38,045 nucleotides of DNA. Origin: a virus. Where the stretch lies: IMG/VR virus record IMGVR_UViG_3300030117_002737, positions 1 through 38,045 of that record; one strand, written 5' to 3'. The translations under genes and the position numbers were made by a program. Positions 20,836-28,657 of this stretch are shown here, piece by piece (position 1 is the first letter of the stretch; each line of letters starts with the position of its first letter). Below the pieces are notes generated by a model. The model did no database searches, was not told the origin of the DNA, and was given only the letters and a program-made list of their open reading frames with translations.

Positions 20836-22816
20836 TATTAGATGGGATTTATTTTACGAAATGGCTGAAACTGACCCTGAGTTGCGTTCAGCTTTAGATA
20901 TTGTTTCTGCTCGTTTTCCTGAGCGCCCTGCACGTACTACGTTTGGGCAGGATGTTAATGGTGAACGTGCGTTAATTATGGCGCATGAAGGTGTCAGGTT
21001 AAATGCGTATAAGGATACTGGTGGCAAGTTAACAATAGGTTTTGGTAGCACTAGAGATGTTACTGAGGGTATGTCTATAAGCCAAGAGGAAGCTATTGCA
21101 AGGTTAGACGAAGACATTAAGGTCCATAAGGATATTTTGTTTGCTGAGTTAGCGTTGAATGAAGCTGTGATGTTTGCTGATTCAGAGTTTTCTGAAGTAG
21201 ATAATGATTGGGCGTATGCGTGGTCGCAGGATTCTATTGAGTATATGGGCGGTTCTGAAAAGCGTGTTGAGGTAGATCAACAAGGTAATACTAGGATATT
21301 TGGTTTTGATTCTAGGGAAGATTTGTTGTCTGCTGGTCAAGCACGTTATGAAGAGATGCCTACTAATGTTCAGGCTGCTGTGCTTTCTGTTACGTTTAAT
21401 TATGGGACTACTGGTCCAGAGACTATCCGTAAAGTTAATGAGGCTATAGATACTGAAAATTTTGCTGCGTTGGCAGAGCATTATGACACTGTGTTAGCTA
21501 ATGAAAGTGGCGGTGATTTGCGCAATAGACGGCGTGATGAAGCTAATCTTATTCGTACTGGTCAAAGTGTGCAGGTTAGGCAGAGTGCTGAAATGGAAGG
21601 TGGCACTTTAAATACTTACGGTGTTCCTGATGTTTTTGCTGGGCAGGACATGACAGGGTTTGCTATGGGTGGTTCTGGTATGAGCACTAGAAGCCCTAGT
21701 GGGTTTAATGTTGGTCAACGTATGATGCGTGCAAGTACTGAAACGGACCCTATATTTGGTTTTAATACTGCGCAAGCTGATACTTCAACCGTTGACCCTT
21801 TTGCGAAAGAAGAAAGCCGTAAGTTTTTGGAAGAGCAGTATGGTGCTTACGGATTTTTCTTGTATGAAACTGATAAAGATTTGCAAGTTGGTGTAGACCA
21901 ATTTGGCAACTTTGTTCCTTATAATGATTCGTCTGCTGTAGAAACAATAAACATTTTAGATGCTATAGAATCAGAAGATGTAATAACAACGCCTAGTTTA
22001 ACAGGTGAAACAGACGTTGGTTTAAATAGAATAAAAGAGTTGTTAGGTTTTACAAAGTGGGGAACAGAAAACAATAAGCATCAGAGACAATTTGATGTTG
22101 AGTTTGCTGACCTTAATGAAGTAGAACAACAAGAATATTTAAATTCTGAAATGGAAAATATTAAAAAAGTTTTGCAGTTTATGGGCTTAACTAGCATTGA
22201 CTCGTCAACAGGTGCGTTGGGTTACAATTTAAAACCAGAAGAAATTTTTAATTTAGCGTATGAAATTAAACGTTTAAATAAATCTTCGGATGATTACTTT
22301 ATTCAAAGCATGGTGTCTGCTCAGGTTGAACAAAAATCTGTTGTTAATGAGTACAACATGTATCAGTCGTTAATTAACCAAAATAAAGCTGCTGCTAGTA
22401 ACTACTATGTAGATGTTAAAGATGAGCAAGTACAAAAATTTACTGAAGAAATTTTTACTGGTAACCGTGGTGCTGGTGAGTGGGAGAATTATTTGCAGAA
22501 ACAGGCTTTTGCGAAGTATCCTCATTTGAAAGAAATTTTGTCTGAGTTAGGTATGACTCCGAAAGAGTATTTTGCTAGCACTGAGGCTTCTATTGAGCAG
22601 TTGCTTGGTAAGCAAATTAATTTAGGTGATGAGAAGTACAGTCCTATTTTGAATCATATTGATGAAAAGACTGGGCAGGTTCGTGCGTTGACTGGTTGGG
22701 AGGCTTCTGAGTATATACGTGGTACGGATGAGTATTTAACTAGTACTAGTGGTCAGAATAAGATTCTTCAGATGGTTGAGGGTATTGCTTCTGCGTTTGG
22801 AAAGGCAGCGTATTAA
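20822..22816 (+). CDS. Virion protein with N-terminal GH24 lysozyme domain (664 aa)
   Basis: The start is placed at ATG 20822 because AGGAGG lies five bases before it. Residues 50-250 carry a T4-lysozyme-type muramidase. E56, D65 and T71 show exactly the E-x8-D-x5-T spacing of that family (HEGVRLNAYKDTGGKLTIGFG). The later part has TNVQAAVLSVTFNYG and DLRNRRRDEANLI, typical of its C-terminal lobe. It would cut the glycan strands. The remaining 400 residues are helical, Gln/Glu-rich and unlike known endolysin anchors. Its place among structural genes, away from the holin, points to a wall-opening tool carried in the particle and used at entry. Confidence 0.85.
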   Translation: MAIPDIRWDLFYEMAETDPELRSALDIVSARFPERPARTTFGQDVNGERALIMAHEGVRLNAYKDTGGKLTIGFGSTRDVTEGMSISQEEAIARLDEDIKVHKDILFAELALNEAVMFADSEFSEVDNDWAYAWSQDSIEYMGGSEKRVEVDQQGNTRIFGFDSREDLLSAGQARYEEMPTNVQAAVLSVTFNYGTTGPETIRKVNEAIDTENFAALAEHYDTVLANESGGDLRNRRRDEANLIRTGQSVQVRQSAEMEGGTLNTYGVPDVFAGQDMTGFAMGGSGMSTRSPSGFNVGQRMMRASTETDPIFGFNTAQADTSTVDPFAKEESRKFLEEQYGAYGFFLYETDKDLQVGVDQFGNFVPYNDSSAVETINILDAIESEDVITTPSLTGETDVGLNRIKELLGFTKWGTENNKHQRQFDVEFADLNEVEQQEYLNSEMENIKKVLQFMGLTSIDSSTGALGYNLKPEEIFNLAYEIKRLNKSSDDYFIQSMVSAQVEQKSVVNEYNMYQSLINQNKAAASNYYVDVKDEQVQKFTEEIFTGNRGAGEWENYLQKQAFAKYPHLKEILSELGMTPKEYFASTEASIEQLLGKQINLGDEKYSPILNHIDEKTGQVRALTGWEASEYIRGTDEYLTSTSGQNKILQMVEGIASAFGKAAY

Positions 22817-22818
22817 TT

Positions 22819-23769
22819 ATGGACTTTGGCAATATAGATTTTGGCGGTGACACAAGTTGGGTAGATGATTTGATAGCTTCTAACCCTGATAATACAATTA
22901 CGCCTGCACCTGAGCAAACTACACCTGAAGAACCAGAACCTGCTGTCCCTGTAGAAGACACACAAGGATACGGTTTAATAAAAGATGCGTTAGAAAGATA
23001 CGGTTTAGAATCGTTATTGCCTGAAGTTTTAGAATACGTTAAAAAAGATTTTACTGTTGGTGAAATGATTGCACGTTTAAAAGGAACTCCTGAATTTGAA
23101 GACCGTTTTCCTGCGCTGGCAGAACGTAGAAAGAACGGGTTGAACGCTATATCTATAGATGAGTATTTAACTTTAGAAGACGGCTATAGGCAAACCATGA
23201 AAGCATACGGTATACCCGAAGAGTTCTATGACAAAAATGATTTAGCTGAATTTATAGCAAACGATGTGTCAGTTAATGAAGTTACTGAACGAGTTTCTAT
23301 GGCATCAGAAGCCGTAGCAGGCGTAGACCCTAACTTAAAAGGAGAATTAGCTCGTCTTTATGGAGTTGGTGGCGACACTGACGGAGACATAATAGCGTAT
23401 TTCTTAGACCCTGATAGAGCTGTTACTGCGTTTGAAGCTAGAACACAGTTGTCTGCTGCTACTATTTCGTCAGCGGCTGTGTCAGCTACAGGCGGTGGGT
23501 TAACATCTAATGTAGCTGAGCAGTTAGCAAATCAGAATGTTCAGAAGCGTGAAATAACAGAGCGGTTAACGTCACAAGCTGGTTTAACGCAAGCAACGTT
23601 AGGAACTCAAGGTGTTAGCACGTCTGAGTTGGCTGCTTCGTCGTTTGGTTTAGACCCTGATTCTGTTGCTGAGGTGCGTAGGTTGCGTCAAAGAAGGCAA
23701 AAAACTAACCAATCTGGTATGGGTGGCTTGGTCCAACAGCAAGGCGCTACTGGCTTAGGCGCTGTATAA
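22819..23769 (+). CDS. Probable structural protein (316 aa)
   Basis: Starts MDFGNIDFGGDTSWVDDLIA two bases after the lysozyme gene; no good ribosome-binding site is visible, suggesting coupling. A Pro/Glu linker (residues 30-50) is followed by helical repeats: EMIARLKGTPEFEDRFPALAE and DLAEFIANDVSVNEVTERV are two related helix pairs. The C-terminus is Gln/Arg-rich (VRRLRQRRQKTNQSGMGG). By position a minor head or third internal protein. Function not recognised. Confidence 0.65.
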   Translation: MDFGNIDFGGDTSWVDDLIASNPDNTITPAPEQTTPEEPEPAVPVEDTQGYGLIKDALERYGLESLLPEVLEYVKKDFTVGEMIARLKGTPEFEDRFPALAERRKNGLNAISIDEYLTLEDGYRQTMKAYGIPEEFYDKNDLAEFIANDVSVNEVTERVSMASEAVAGVDPNLKGELARLYGVGGDTDGDIIAYFLDPDRAVTAFEARTQLSAATISSAAVSATGGGLTSNVAEQLANQNVQKREITERLTSQAGLTQATLGTQGVSTSELAASSFGLDPDSVAEVRRLRQRRQKTNQSGMGGLVQQQGATGLGAV

Positions 23770-23781
23770 AAACGTAGGTTG

Positions 23782-23810
23782 TTTACAAAACCTTGCATTT
23801 TGCTTATATT
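23782..23810 (+). promoter_or_regulatory. Sigma70-like promoter for scaffold and capsid genes
   Basis: TTTACA (23782-23787), a 17-base spacer and TATATT (23805-23810) stand just after the stop of the preceding gene; start near 23817. It is the best plus-strand promoter seen and would give extra scaffold and capsid mRNA, which is needed in greater amounts than the upstream internal proteins. Confidence 0.72.
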
Positions 23811-23865
23811 TAGTTATGTGATCTGCCCCATTATGTGGGTGAGCCGTTCACAACAAATTAAACTC

Positions 23866-23890
23866 CGCTAACATTCCACCGTTGTTAGCG
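23866..23890 (+). promoter_or_regulatory. Stem-loop in the scaffold mRNA leader
   Basis: CGCTAACA and TGTTAGCG pair perfectly around a nine-base loop within the 97-base leader of the capsid transcript, ending 23 bases before the scaffold ATG. A smaller CCCA/TGGG hairpin precedes it (about 23827-23839). The pair may stabilise the capsid mRNA or tune scaffold translation. Confidence 0.55.
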
Positions 23891-23913
23891 TGTACGTAAA
23901 GGTGAGTGACATA

Positions 23914-24381
23914 ATGGAAACAGAGTCTACAGAAACGGAAGAAGTTTCTAGTACCGAATCCAAACCAAATTGGCGTAGAGAACTTGAGGCGAAAGCCAAG
24001 AGAGCTGATGAGCTTGAAGCGCAAGTTCAACAGATGCAACGCAAAGAAGTGTTCCGTGATGCTGGCTTAGACCCATCCAATAGGATGACTGAGTACTTCA
24101 TGAAAGGCTACGAAGGCGAGTTAACTGTTGAAGCGATACAAGCTGAGGCTAATAGCGCAGGGTTATCTAATGTGGTAGCTCAAGCTGATACGTCTTTGGT
24201 AGATCAACAGGCGCAGTTTGCAGCACAGGTAGAGGCGGAACGAAGAATCGCTGAAGCTGGTGATGATGCTGGTCCTGTCACTGACCCACAATTTGAGAGT
24301 TTAATTAAACAAACTAAAAACGAAGATGAACTGCGACAGTTGTGGGAATCTAATGGCGGTACTTTTAACGCAATGACGTAA
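23914..24381 (+). CDS. Scaffolding protein (155 aa)
   Basis: The ATG at 23914 is chosen on AAGGTGAG upstream, rather than an in-frame GTG at 23890 that lies in the leader stem. Acidic N-terminus (METESTETEEVSSTES), then a charged coiled helix (WRRELEAKAKRADELEAQVQ), and further helices to the end. Size, charge, lack of any fold signature and place directly before the major capsid gene are those of a procapsid scaffold, which directs shell assembly and is lost on maturation. Confidence 0.78.
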   Translation: METESTETEEVSSTESKPNWRRELEAKAKRADELEAQVQQMQRKEVFRDAGLDPSNRMTEYFMKGYEGELTVEAIQAEANSAGLSNVVAQADTSLVDQQAQFAAQVEAERRIAEAGDDAGPVTDPQFESLIKQTKNEDELRQLWESNGGTFNAMT

Positions 24382-24383
24382 GG

Positions 24384-24415
24384 TAGGCTCCAAAATTTAA
24401 TTGGAGAATAGCCTA
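24384..24415 (+). promoter_or_regulatory. Hairpin enclosing the capsid ribosome-binding site
   Basis: TAGG (24384-24387) pairs with CCTA (24412-24415), and CTCCAA (24388-24393) with TTGGAG (24401-24406), leaving a 7-base loop and a 5-base bulge. The GGAG in the 3' arm is the Shine-Dalgarno of the capsid ATG at 24416. The same GGTAGGCT ... TAGCCTA frame recurs in the terminator after the gene, so the two elements look duplicated. Confidence 0.6.
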
Positions 24416-25357
24416 ATGGCAATAACACAAATGAGTTCGCTGAACAGTGCTGGTAATGCAGCATTTGAACAGCTCGCTTACTTTGCGTTGCGATCACAAC
24501 CTCTCTTTGAGATGGTTGCGGATGTGAAAACCACAAACCAATCGCACGCTGGTGCAAGCGTTAAGTTCACAAAGTACAGCGATTTATCACAAGCTACTTC
24601 AGCAATTTCCGAAACTTCTGACATTTCCCCTGCAACATTGGGTGATGCACAGGTTACGGTAACTCTTGCTGAGTATGGTAATTCAGTACAAACCACCGCT
24701 AAAGCACGTGGAACCAGCTTCTTGAACATAGATGCTGATGCTGCGAACATTATCGGTTACAACATGGGTGACAGCCTTGATAAGATTGTTCACGACATTG
24801 TAACTGAAGGCAGCAACGTTCTATATGGTGGCGATGCTACAGCTACAGGAGAACTAGCAGCAGGTGACGTTATCACCGCTGATCTTGTCCGACAGTGTGT
24901 AGCTAATCTACGAGCTGCTTCTGCGCCTGCATTCAATGGCAACGTTTACGTTGGATTTATCCACCCTGACGTTTCCTACGATCTGCGTAAAGCTACAGCC
25001 GTAACTGACGTTATTCAACACCAAATCCGTCAAGACGCTGGCGCTGTCCGCACAGGTAGCATCGGTACATTCGGTGGAGTTGACTTCATTGAAACACCAA
25101 GAATTACGCTAACCGCTGACGCTGGTGCTTCCAATGTTGACGAATACAAAACTGTAATAGTTGGTAAACAAGCTCTAGCAAAAGCGCACAGTGCTGCTGC
25201 TGGTTTCGGTGCTGACCCAAGCATCGTATTCGGTCCTGTAACCGACAGCTTACGCCGATTCAACACAGTAGGTTGGTATCACCTTGTAGGATACGGAAGA
25301 TTCCGTGAGGAATGTATCCGAAGGATTGAAACATCATCCTCAATAGGAACTAACTAA
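24416..25357 (+). CDS. Major capsid protein (313 aa)
   Basis: The shell subunit. The start at ATG 24416 follows GGAG at nine bases; an upstream in-frame TTG lies within the hairpin arm. Length, Ala/Thr-rich composition, place after the scaffold and own promoter and terminator fit an HK97-fold capsid protein. Segments such as LRSQPLFEMVADVKTTNQSH, IGYNMGDSLDKIVHDIVTEG and YVGFIHPDVSYDLRK resemble the N4 gp56 type. It uses more C-ending codons than the genes around it (AAC, ATC, TTC), as expected of the most highly translated gene. Confidence 0.88.
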   Translation: MAITQMSSLNSAGNAAFEQLAYFALRSQPLFEMVADVKTTNQSHAGASVKFTKYSDLSQATSAISETSDISPATLGDAQVTVTLAEYGNSVQTTAKARGTSFLNIDADAANIIGYNMGDSLDKIVHDIVTEGSNVLYGGDATATGELAAGDVITADLVRQCVANLRAASAPAFNGNVYVGFIHPDVSYDLRKATAVTDVIQHQIRQDAGAVRTGSIGTFGGVDFIETPRITLTADAGASNVDEYKTVIVGKQALAKAHSAAAGFGADPSIVFGPVTDSLRRFNTVGWYHLVGYGRFREECIRRIETSSSIGTN

Positions 25358-25374
25358 TAGTACCTAACGATAGT

Positions 25375-25424
25375 AGGGTAGGCTGACTTTACTGGGAGGT
25401 TAGCCTACCCTCTATCTTTTTTTA
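25375..25424 (+). terminator. Intrinsic terminator after the capsid gene
   Basis: A perfect 10-bp stem AGGGTAGGCT / AGCCTACCCT with a 17-base loop, then CTATCTTTTTTTA. It separates the high-level scaffold-capsid message from the tail and lysis genes. No clear promoter was seen between it and the next gene, so read-through probably supplies the distal genes. Confidence 0.88.
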
Positions 25425-25449
25425 TTTGATTAGATTATTATTGGACATC

Positions 25450-25536
25450 ATGGAAGAAGAACAAGTACACGTAGTTATAGCACCTGAGACTATTAAGGCG
25501 AAGGTTGTGACAGACGAGGAGAACGCTGATGGCTAG
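25450..25536 (+). CDS. Small acidic protein (28 aa)
   Basis: Begins MEEEQVHVVIAPETIKAKVV and overlaps the next gene by eight bases (ATGGCTAG). The GAGGAG near its end is the ribosome-binding site of that gene, so translating it would favour the next start. TTGGA upstream is a modest ribosome-binding site. No family recognised. Confidence 0.45.
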   Translation: MEEEQVHVVIAPETIKAKVVTDEENADG

Positions 25537-25957
25537 CGGACTTTATGGAATAACGTTTCTTAACGCTTTGAAGAATACTTTGGCGTTGGATTTAGATAGT
25601 GACACAATTAAAATTATGTTGGTTACGTCATCGTATACCCCTGATTTTGGGGCGCATGACTTTAAAGCTGATGTATCTAATGAGGTTTCTGGGTCAGGGT
25701 ATACTTCTGGTGGTAACACGTTAAGTAGTTTGGCTTTGACGCAAACAGGTGGCACGATTAAGTTTGATGCTGCTGATACGTCGTGGTCGTCTGCGACTAT
25801 TACGAATGCTAGGGGTGCTGTGATTTATGATGATTCTTTGACTGATGACCCGTTGATTGCGTATATTGATTTTGGTTCTGATTTCTCGTCTAGTAATGGA
25901 ACGTTTACGATTACGTTTGCTGCTGGCGGTATATTTACTATTGATTTGACTCCGTAG
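25529..25957 (+). CDS. Capsid-associated structural protein (142 aa), decoration-like
   Basis: Begins MASGLYGITFLNALKNTLAL. A conserved layout is visible: LDSDTIKIMLVTSSYTPD, then SNEVSGSGYTSGG, then AVIYDDSLTDDPLIAYIDFG, then GTFTITFAAGGIFTI. It is a compact beta sandwich found very widely in aquatic tailed phages beside the capsid gene. The role in those phages is usually given only as structural; a head decoration or stalk function is inferred. GAGGAG precedes the ATG. Confidence 0.72.
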   Translation: MASGLYGITFLNALKNTLALDLDSDTIKIMLVTSSYTPDFGAHDFKADVSNEVSGSGYTSGGNTLSSLALTQTGGTIKFDAADTSWSSATITNARGAVIYDDSLTDDPLIAYIDFGSDFSSSNGTFTITFAAGGIFTIDLTP

Positions 25958-25965
25958 GAGGGTGA

Positions 25966-26589
25966 ATGGCTACTTCTAATTATCCGGCTAGTCTTGATAC
26001 GACGAGTGCGCTTCCTGCTAGTATTTCTGATACTGCTAATTTAAATTCTCCTAATCATGCTGAGATGCACGAAGTGTATAATGATGCGATTATTGAGATT
26101 GAGGAGAAGTTAGGCATTGGAGATACGACTCCTACTACTGGTGCCATTCTTATTGGTACTGGTACTGGGCAGTCTGCTTGGGATACAACACCTACGTTTA
26201 CTGGTTTAGTAACAGCTAATGGTGGTCTTACTGTCACTGGTGCTGTTACGTTAACGAGTGCTGTGTTGCAGGGTGAACTTCCTTTGGTTTTTGAAGGGTC
26301 TACTGATAATTCTTATGAGGCTACGTTTAAGATTGAAGACCCAGACGATAGGGACCCTGTATATAAGTTTCCTAATTTAACTACAGCAGAGAGTTCTTAT
26401 ACAGAAATGAATGTTGCTGGTCGTTACGCCGCTAAATGTGAGTATGCTGCAAACATTTTTACTCAAGGAGGGCAACCAAGTGACGACGTTAGTTCAAACG
26501 GTGACCTTTGGATAGACTCGGACAACAATCAAACATATTACAAAACAGGAACTGGAACTTGGACTTTAATTAAAGCAGCTTCAGTATAA
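25966..26589 (+). CDS. Tail fibre-like protein 1 (207 aa)
   Basis: The N-terminal 90 residues (MATSNYPASLDTTSALPASI through LIGTGTGQSAWDTTPTFTG) closely match those of the second fibre gene at 27667, marking a shared virion-attachment domain. The middle has short hydrophobic/Thr/Gly beta repeats. The C-terminus (GDLWIDSDNNQTYYKTGTGTW) is a small knob-like motif common at fibre ends. GGAGG precedes the ATG. Probably a trimeric receptor-binding or appendage protein. Confidence 0.75.
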   Translation: MATSNYPASLDTTSALPASISDTANLNSPNHAEMHEVYNDAIIEIEEKLGIGDTTPTTGAILIGTGTGQSAWDTTPTFTGLVTANGGLTVTGAVTLTSAVLQGELPLVFEGSTDNSYEATFKIEDPDDRDPVYKFPNLTTAESSYTEMNVAGRYAAKCEYAANIFTQGGQPSDDVSSNGDLWIDSDNNQTYYKTGTGTWTLIKAASV

Positions 26590-26714
26590 TGGAACTTTCC
26601 CCAGCAAAAGTTTTAGAAGAATTACGAAAACAATTTCCATTGCATTACACAATATGTTTACAAGCTGCTTATATCAAACATTTAGAGGAGCAAAATGATA
26701 CCGACGACAAGTAA
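26589..26714 (+). CDS. Small helical protein (41 aa) before the endolysin
   Basis: Begins MELSPAKVLEELRKQFPLHY. The ATG overlaps the fibre stop (TAATG), and the 3' end overlaps the endolysin start by 20 bases, with the endolysin's GAGGAG inside it. Composition suggests one amphipathic helix. Similar tiny genes sit beside holins or fibres in many phages without known function. Confidence 0.6.
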   Translation: MELSPAKVLEELRKQFPLHYTICLQAAYIKHLEEQNDTDDK

Positions 26715-27417
26715 ACACGTTAACATTGAACTACTACACCCAGAGTTCAAACGCAGATTAGAAGCGTTCTTTAGAGACAGCCGTATCCGTAACAAAGTCA
26801 AAGTTGTATCTGGTGTGCGTACCTATGCACAGCAAAAATATTTTTATGATGGATATAAAAGCGGTAAAGCAGGGTTTAACTTAGCTGCTAACCCTGATCG
26901 TAAAACATCTTCAGGGTTTCAAGGTTCTTATCACATGCAACAACCAGCGTTTGATAACTGGGGTTATGCTGTTGATTTTAGAATTACTGGTCGTGGTATT
27001 AGTACTTCTCAAGTGAACGCCATAGCTAAATCGTATGGCATGGTTGCCTATGTTAAAGGCGAGTGGTGGCATCATCAGCCTTGTAAGGTTGTTAATGGTA
27101 AAGTTAAATGGTTTGATGCGCCTGCTTTGAAAGGTACAAAAGCTACTAAAACAGTAAAGCAGGATGTTAAGGGTATTGCTGCTGCGTTTGCTGAGATAGA
27201 GGCTTTGGTTACTGCTCATCCTTTGAAGAAAGGTTCTAAGGGTGCTGCTGTCAAAGTAGTGCAACAGTTGTTAGCTGCTAAGGGATTGTATCGGTACAAA
27301 ATAGATTCTGATTATGGCAAACTCACTCGGAAGGCTGTTGTGGAGTTCCAGAAGCGTCGGCTATTATATGTTGACGGCATAGTTGGACCAAATACTTGGA
27401 AGGCTTTACTTAGATGA
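26695..27417 (+). CDS. Endolysin: M15 D,L-type peptidase with peptidoglycan-binding domain
   Basis: Residues 10-135 are a VanY/M15 zinc peptidase. H80, the G-Y-A-V-D94 element and H126/H127 in E-W-W-H-H supply the metal ligands and catalytic Glu (E123). H80 and G90 are about seven residues further apart than in the usual S-x-H-x2-G-x-A-x-D. After a Lys/Thr linker, residues 174-240 form a peptidoglycan_binding_1 helix bundle (LKKGSKGAAVKVVQQLLAAK ... DGIVGPNTWKALL). It would cleave stem peptides or cross-links to free progeny. GAGGAG lies four bases before the ATG. The holin overlaps its end by four bases. Confidence 0.87.
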   Translation: MIPTTSKHVNIELLHPEFKRRLEAFFRDSRIRNKVKVVSGVRTYAQQKYFYDGYKSGKAGFNLAANPDRKTSSGFQGSYHMQQPAFDNWGYAVDFRITGRGISTSQVNAIAKSYGMVAYVKGEWWHHQPCKVVNGKVKWFDAPALKGTKATKTVKQDVKGIAAAFAEIEALVTAHPLKKGSKGAAVKVVQQLLAAKGLYRYKIDSDYGKLTRKAVVEFQKRRLLYVDGIVGPNTWKALLR

Positions 27418-27659
27418 GAGAATATTTAGATTTACTTGAGCGATGTGCAGCAACGTTTGTGCAAGCAGCAGTAGCCACGATCAGTGGTAATAGCTTTCTT
27501 GACATGGGTGTAAGTAACTGGAAGTTGGTTGCAGCTTCTGGGTTTGCTGCTGTGCTATCGGTTCTTAAAGGTTGGGCTGCTACAAAGATTGGTGATAAAT
27601 CATTTTCTTTGGTTGGTAAGAATACCGCATCTGAGGAGTCCCTGTACGGCGACGAATAG
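27414..27659 (+). CDS. Holin, r1t-like (81 aa)
   Basis: Begins MREYLDLLERCAATFVQAAV, with two hydrophobic stretches: about residues 12-25 and 36-52 (KLVAASGFAAVLSVLKGW). An acidic C-terminus follows. The L-E-R-x2-A-T-F-x-Q-A-A pattern is that of r1t-type holins of Gram-positive and actinobacterial phages. It would form the membrane lesion that releases the endolysin. Start overlaps the endolysin stop (ATGA). Confidence 0.8.
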   Translation: MREYLDLLERCAATFVQAAVATISGNSFLDMGVSNWKLVAASGFAAVLSVLKGWAATKIGDKSFSLVGKNTASEESLYGDE

Positions 27660-27666
27660 GGGTTAA

Positions 27667-28410
27667 ATGGCTACAAATTTTCCTAGTAGTTTAGATACTT
27701 CTACTCAGCAACCTACTATTGCTGCGTCGGATGAGATGGATGATTCTGGTAAGGAGCATGATGTTGTTCATACGAATCATTCTGGTGCGATTATTGCGTT
27801 AGAAACTAAGGTTGGTACTGGTGATTCTAATGCTACGGCTAATGCTGTGCTTATGGGTACTGGTTCTGGTACGTCTGCTTGGGATACTACGCCTACGTTT
27901 ACTGGGGATGTTACTATTCCTGACGGTGATTTAATTCTTGGCTCTACCGCTGTTACAGCTACAGCAACTGAGATTAATACTGTTGCTGATGGTGCTTTAG
28001 ATTGGACCGCTTGGACTCCTAGTTGGACAAATTTAACAGTAGGTAGCGCCACAGTGCAGGCAAAATACGCACAAATTCATAAGATTGTTTTTTGGCAGTT
28101 AGAATTTACTGGCGCTAGTGACACAGTGTATTCCACTTCTGGACCGTATCAGTTTTCATTGCCTGTCAATTCAGTTAGTGATTTACAGTATCCGCCAATG
28201 GGTACAGGATGGTTACGACCAGATAAAAGCAGCACAATATTTTTCGCACAGGTAGTTGGAGTAAGTAGCACTAATGCAGGTATATACTGTCAAGCCGCCA
28301 ACGCAACTTTCTCTTACGTACACCTAACAAAAAACAATGCACCAGCTACATGGCTAACATCAGGCAATCTAGCAGATATGCAATTAAGCGGATGGTATAA
28401 AGTAGCATGA
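27667..28410 (+). CDS. Tail fibre-like protein 2 (247 aa)
   Basis: Shares its N-terminal domain with fibre 1: S-L-D-T, then the I-x-L-E-x-K-V-G-x-G-D and G-T-G-S-G-T-S-A-W-D-T-T-P-T-F-T-G elements. It has a different C-terminal half (from about residue 115, WTAWTPSWTNLTVG on), a beta-rich domain resembling phage receptor-binding tips. Codon choice shifts toward C/A endings in that half compared with the T-rich N-terminal half, which suggests a separately acquired tip. Followed by a tail chaperone overlapping by four bases. Confidence 0.77.
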   Translation: MATNFPSSLDTSTQQPTIAASDEMDDSGKEHDVVHTNHSGAIIALETKVGTGDSNATANAVLMGTGSGTSAWDTTPTFTGDVTIPDGDLILGSTAVTATATEINTVADGALDWTAWTPSWTNLTVGSATVQAKYAQIHKIVFWQLEFTGASDTVYSTSGPYQFSLPVNSVSDLQYPPMGTGWLRPDKSSTIFFAQVVGVSSTNAGIYCQAANATFSYVHLTKNNAPATWLTSGNLADMQLSGWYKVA

Positions 28411-28646
28411 ACGTAGCACTAGGCAATGGAAGAATAAACGAAGAAATAAACGACGCAACACGCATAAGCGACATGCGAGACGAGCGAAACAGTTTACTAG
28501 CACAATCAGATTGGACACAAATGACAGACAGTCCACTAAGCGACAGTAAAAAACAAGAATGGGCTACATACAGGCAACAACTACGAGACTTCCCAGCGAC
28601 ATGGACTCCTGCCGATACCGCTAACTTCCCAGATCAACCAAGTTAG
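28407..28646 (+). CDS. Tail fibre assembly chaperone-like protein (79 aa)
   Basis: Contains R-D-x-L-L-A-x-S-D-W-T-Q-M-x-D-S-P-L-S and W-A-T-Y-R-Q-x-L-R-D-F-P, the signature of the phage tail assembly chaperone family (Phage_tail_APC) that accompanies fibre genes. It probably helps the preceding fibre fold or trimerise. ATGA overlap with the fibre stop. Like the end of that fibre gene, it uses A- and C-ending codons (ACA, GAC), supporting joint acquisition. Confidence 0.75.
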   Translation: MNVALGNGRINEEINDATRISDMRDERNSLLAQSDWTQMTDSPLSDSKKQEWATYRQQLRDFPATWTPADTANFPDQPS

Positions 28647-28657
28647 GAAGGTCATGC

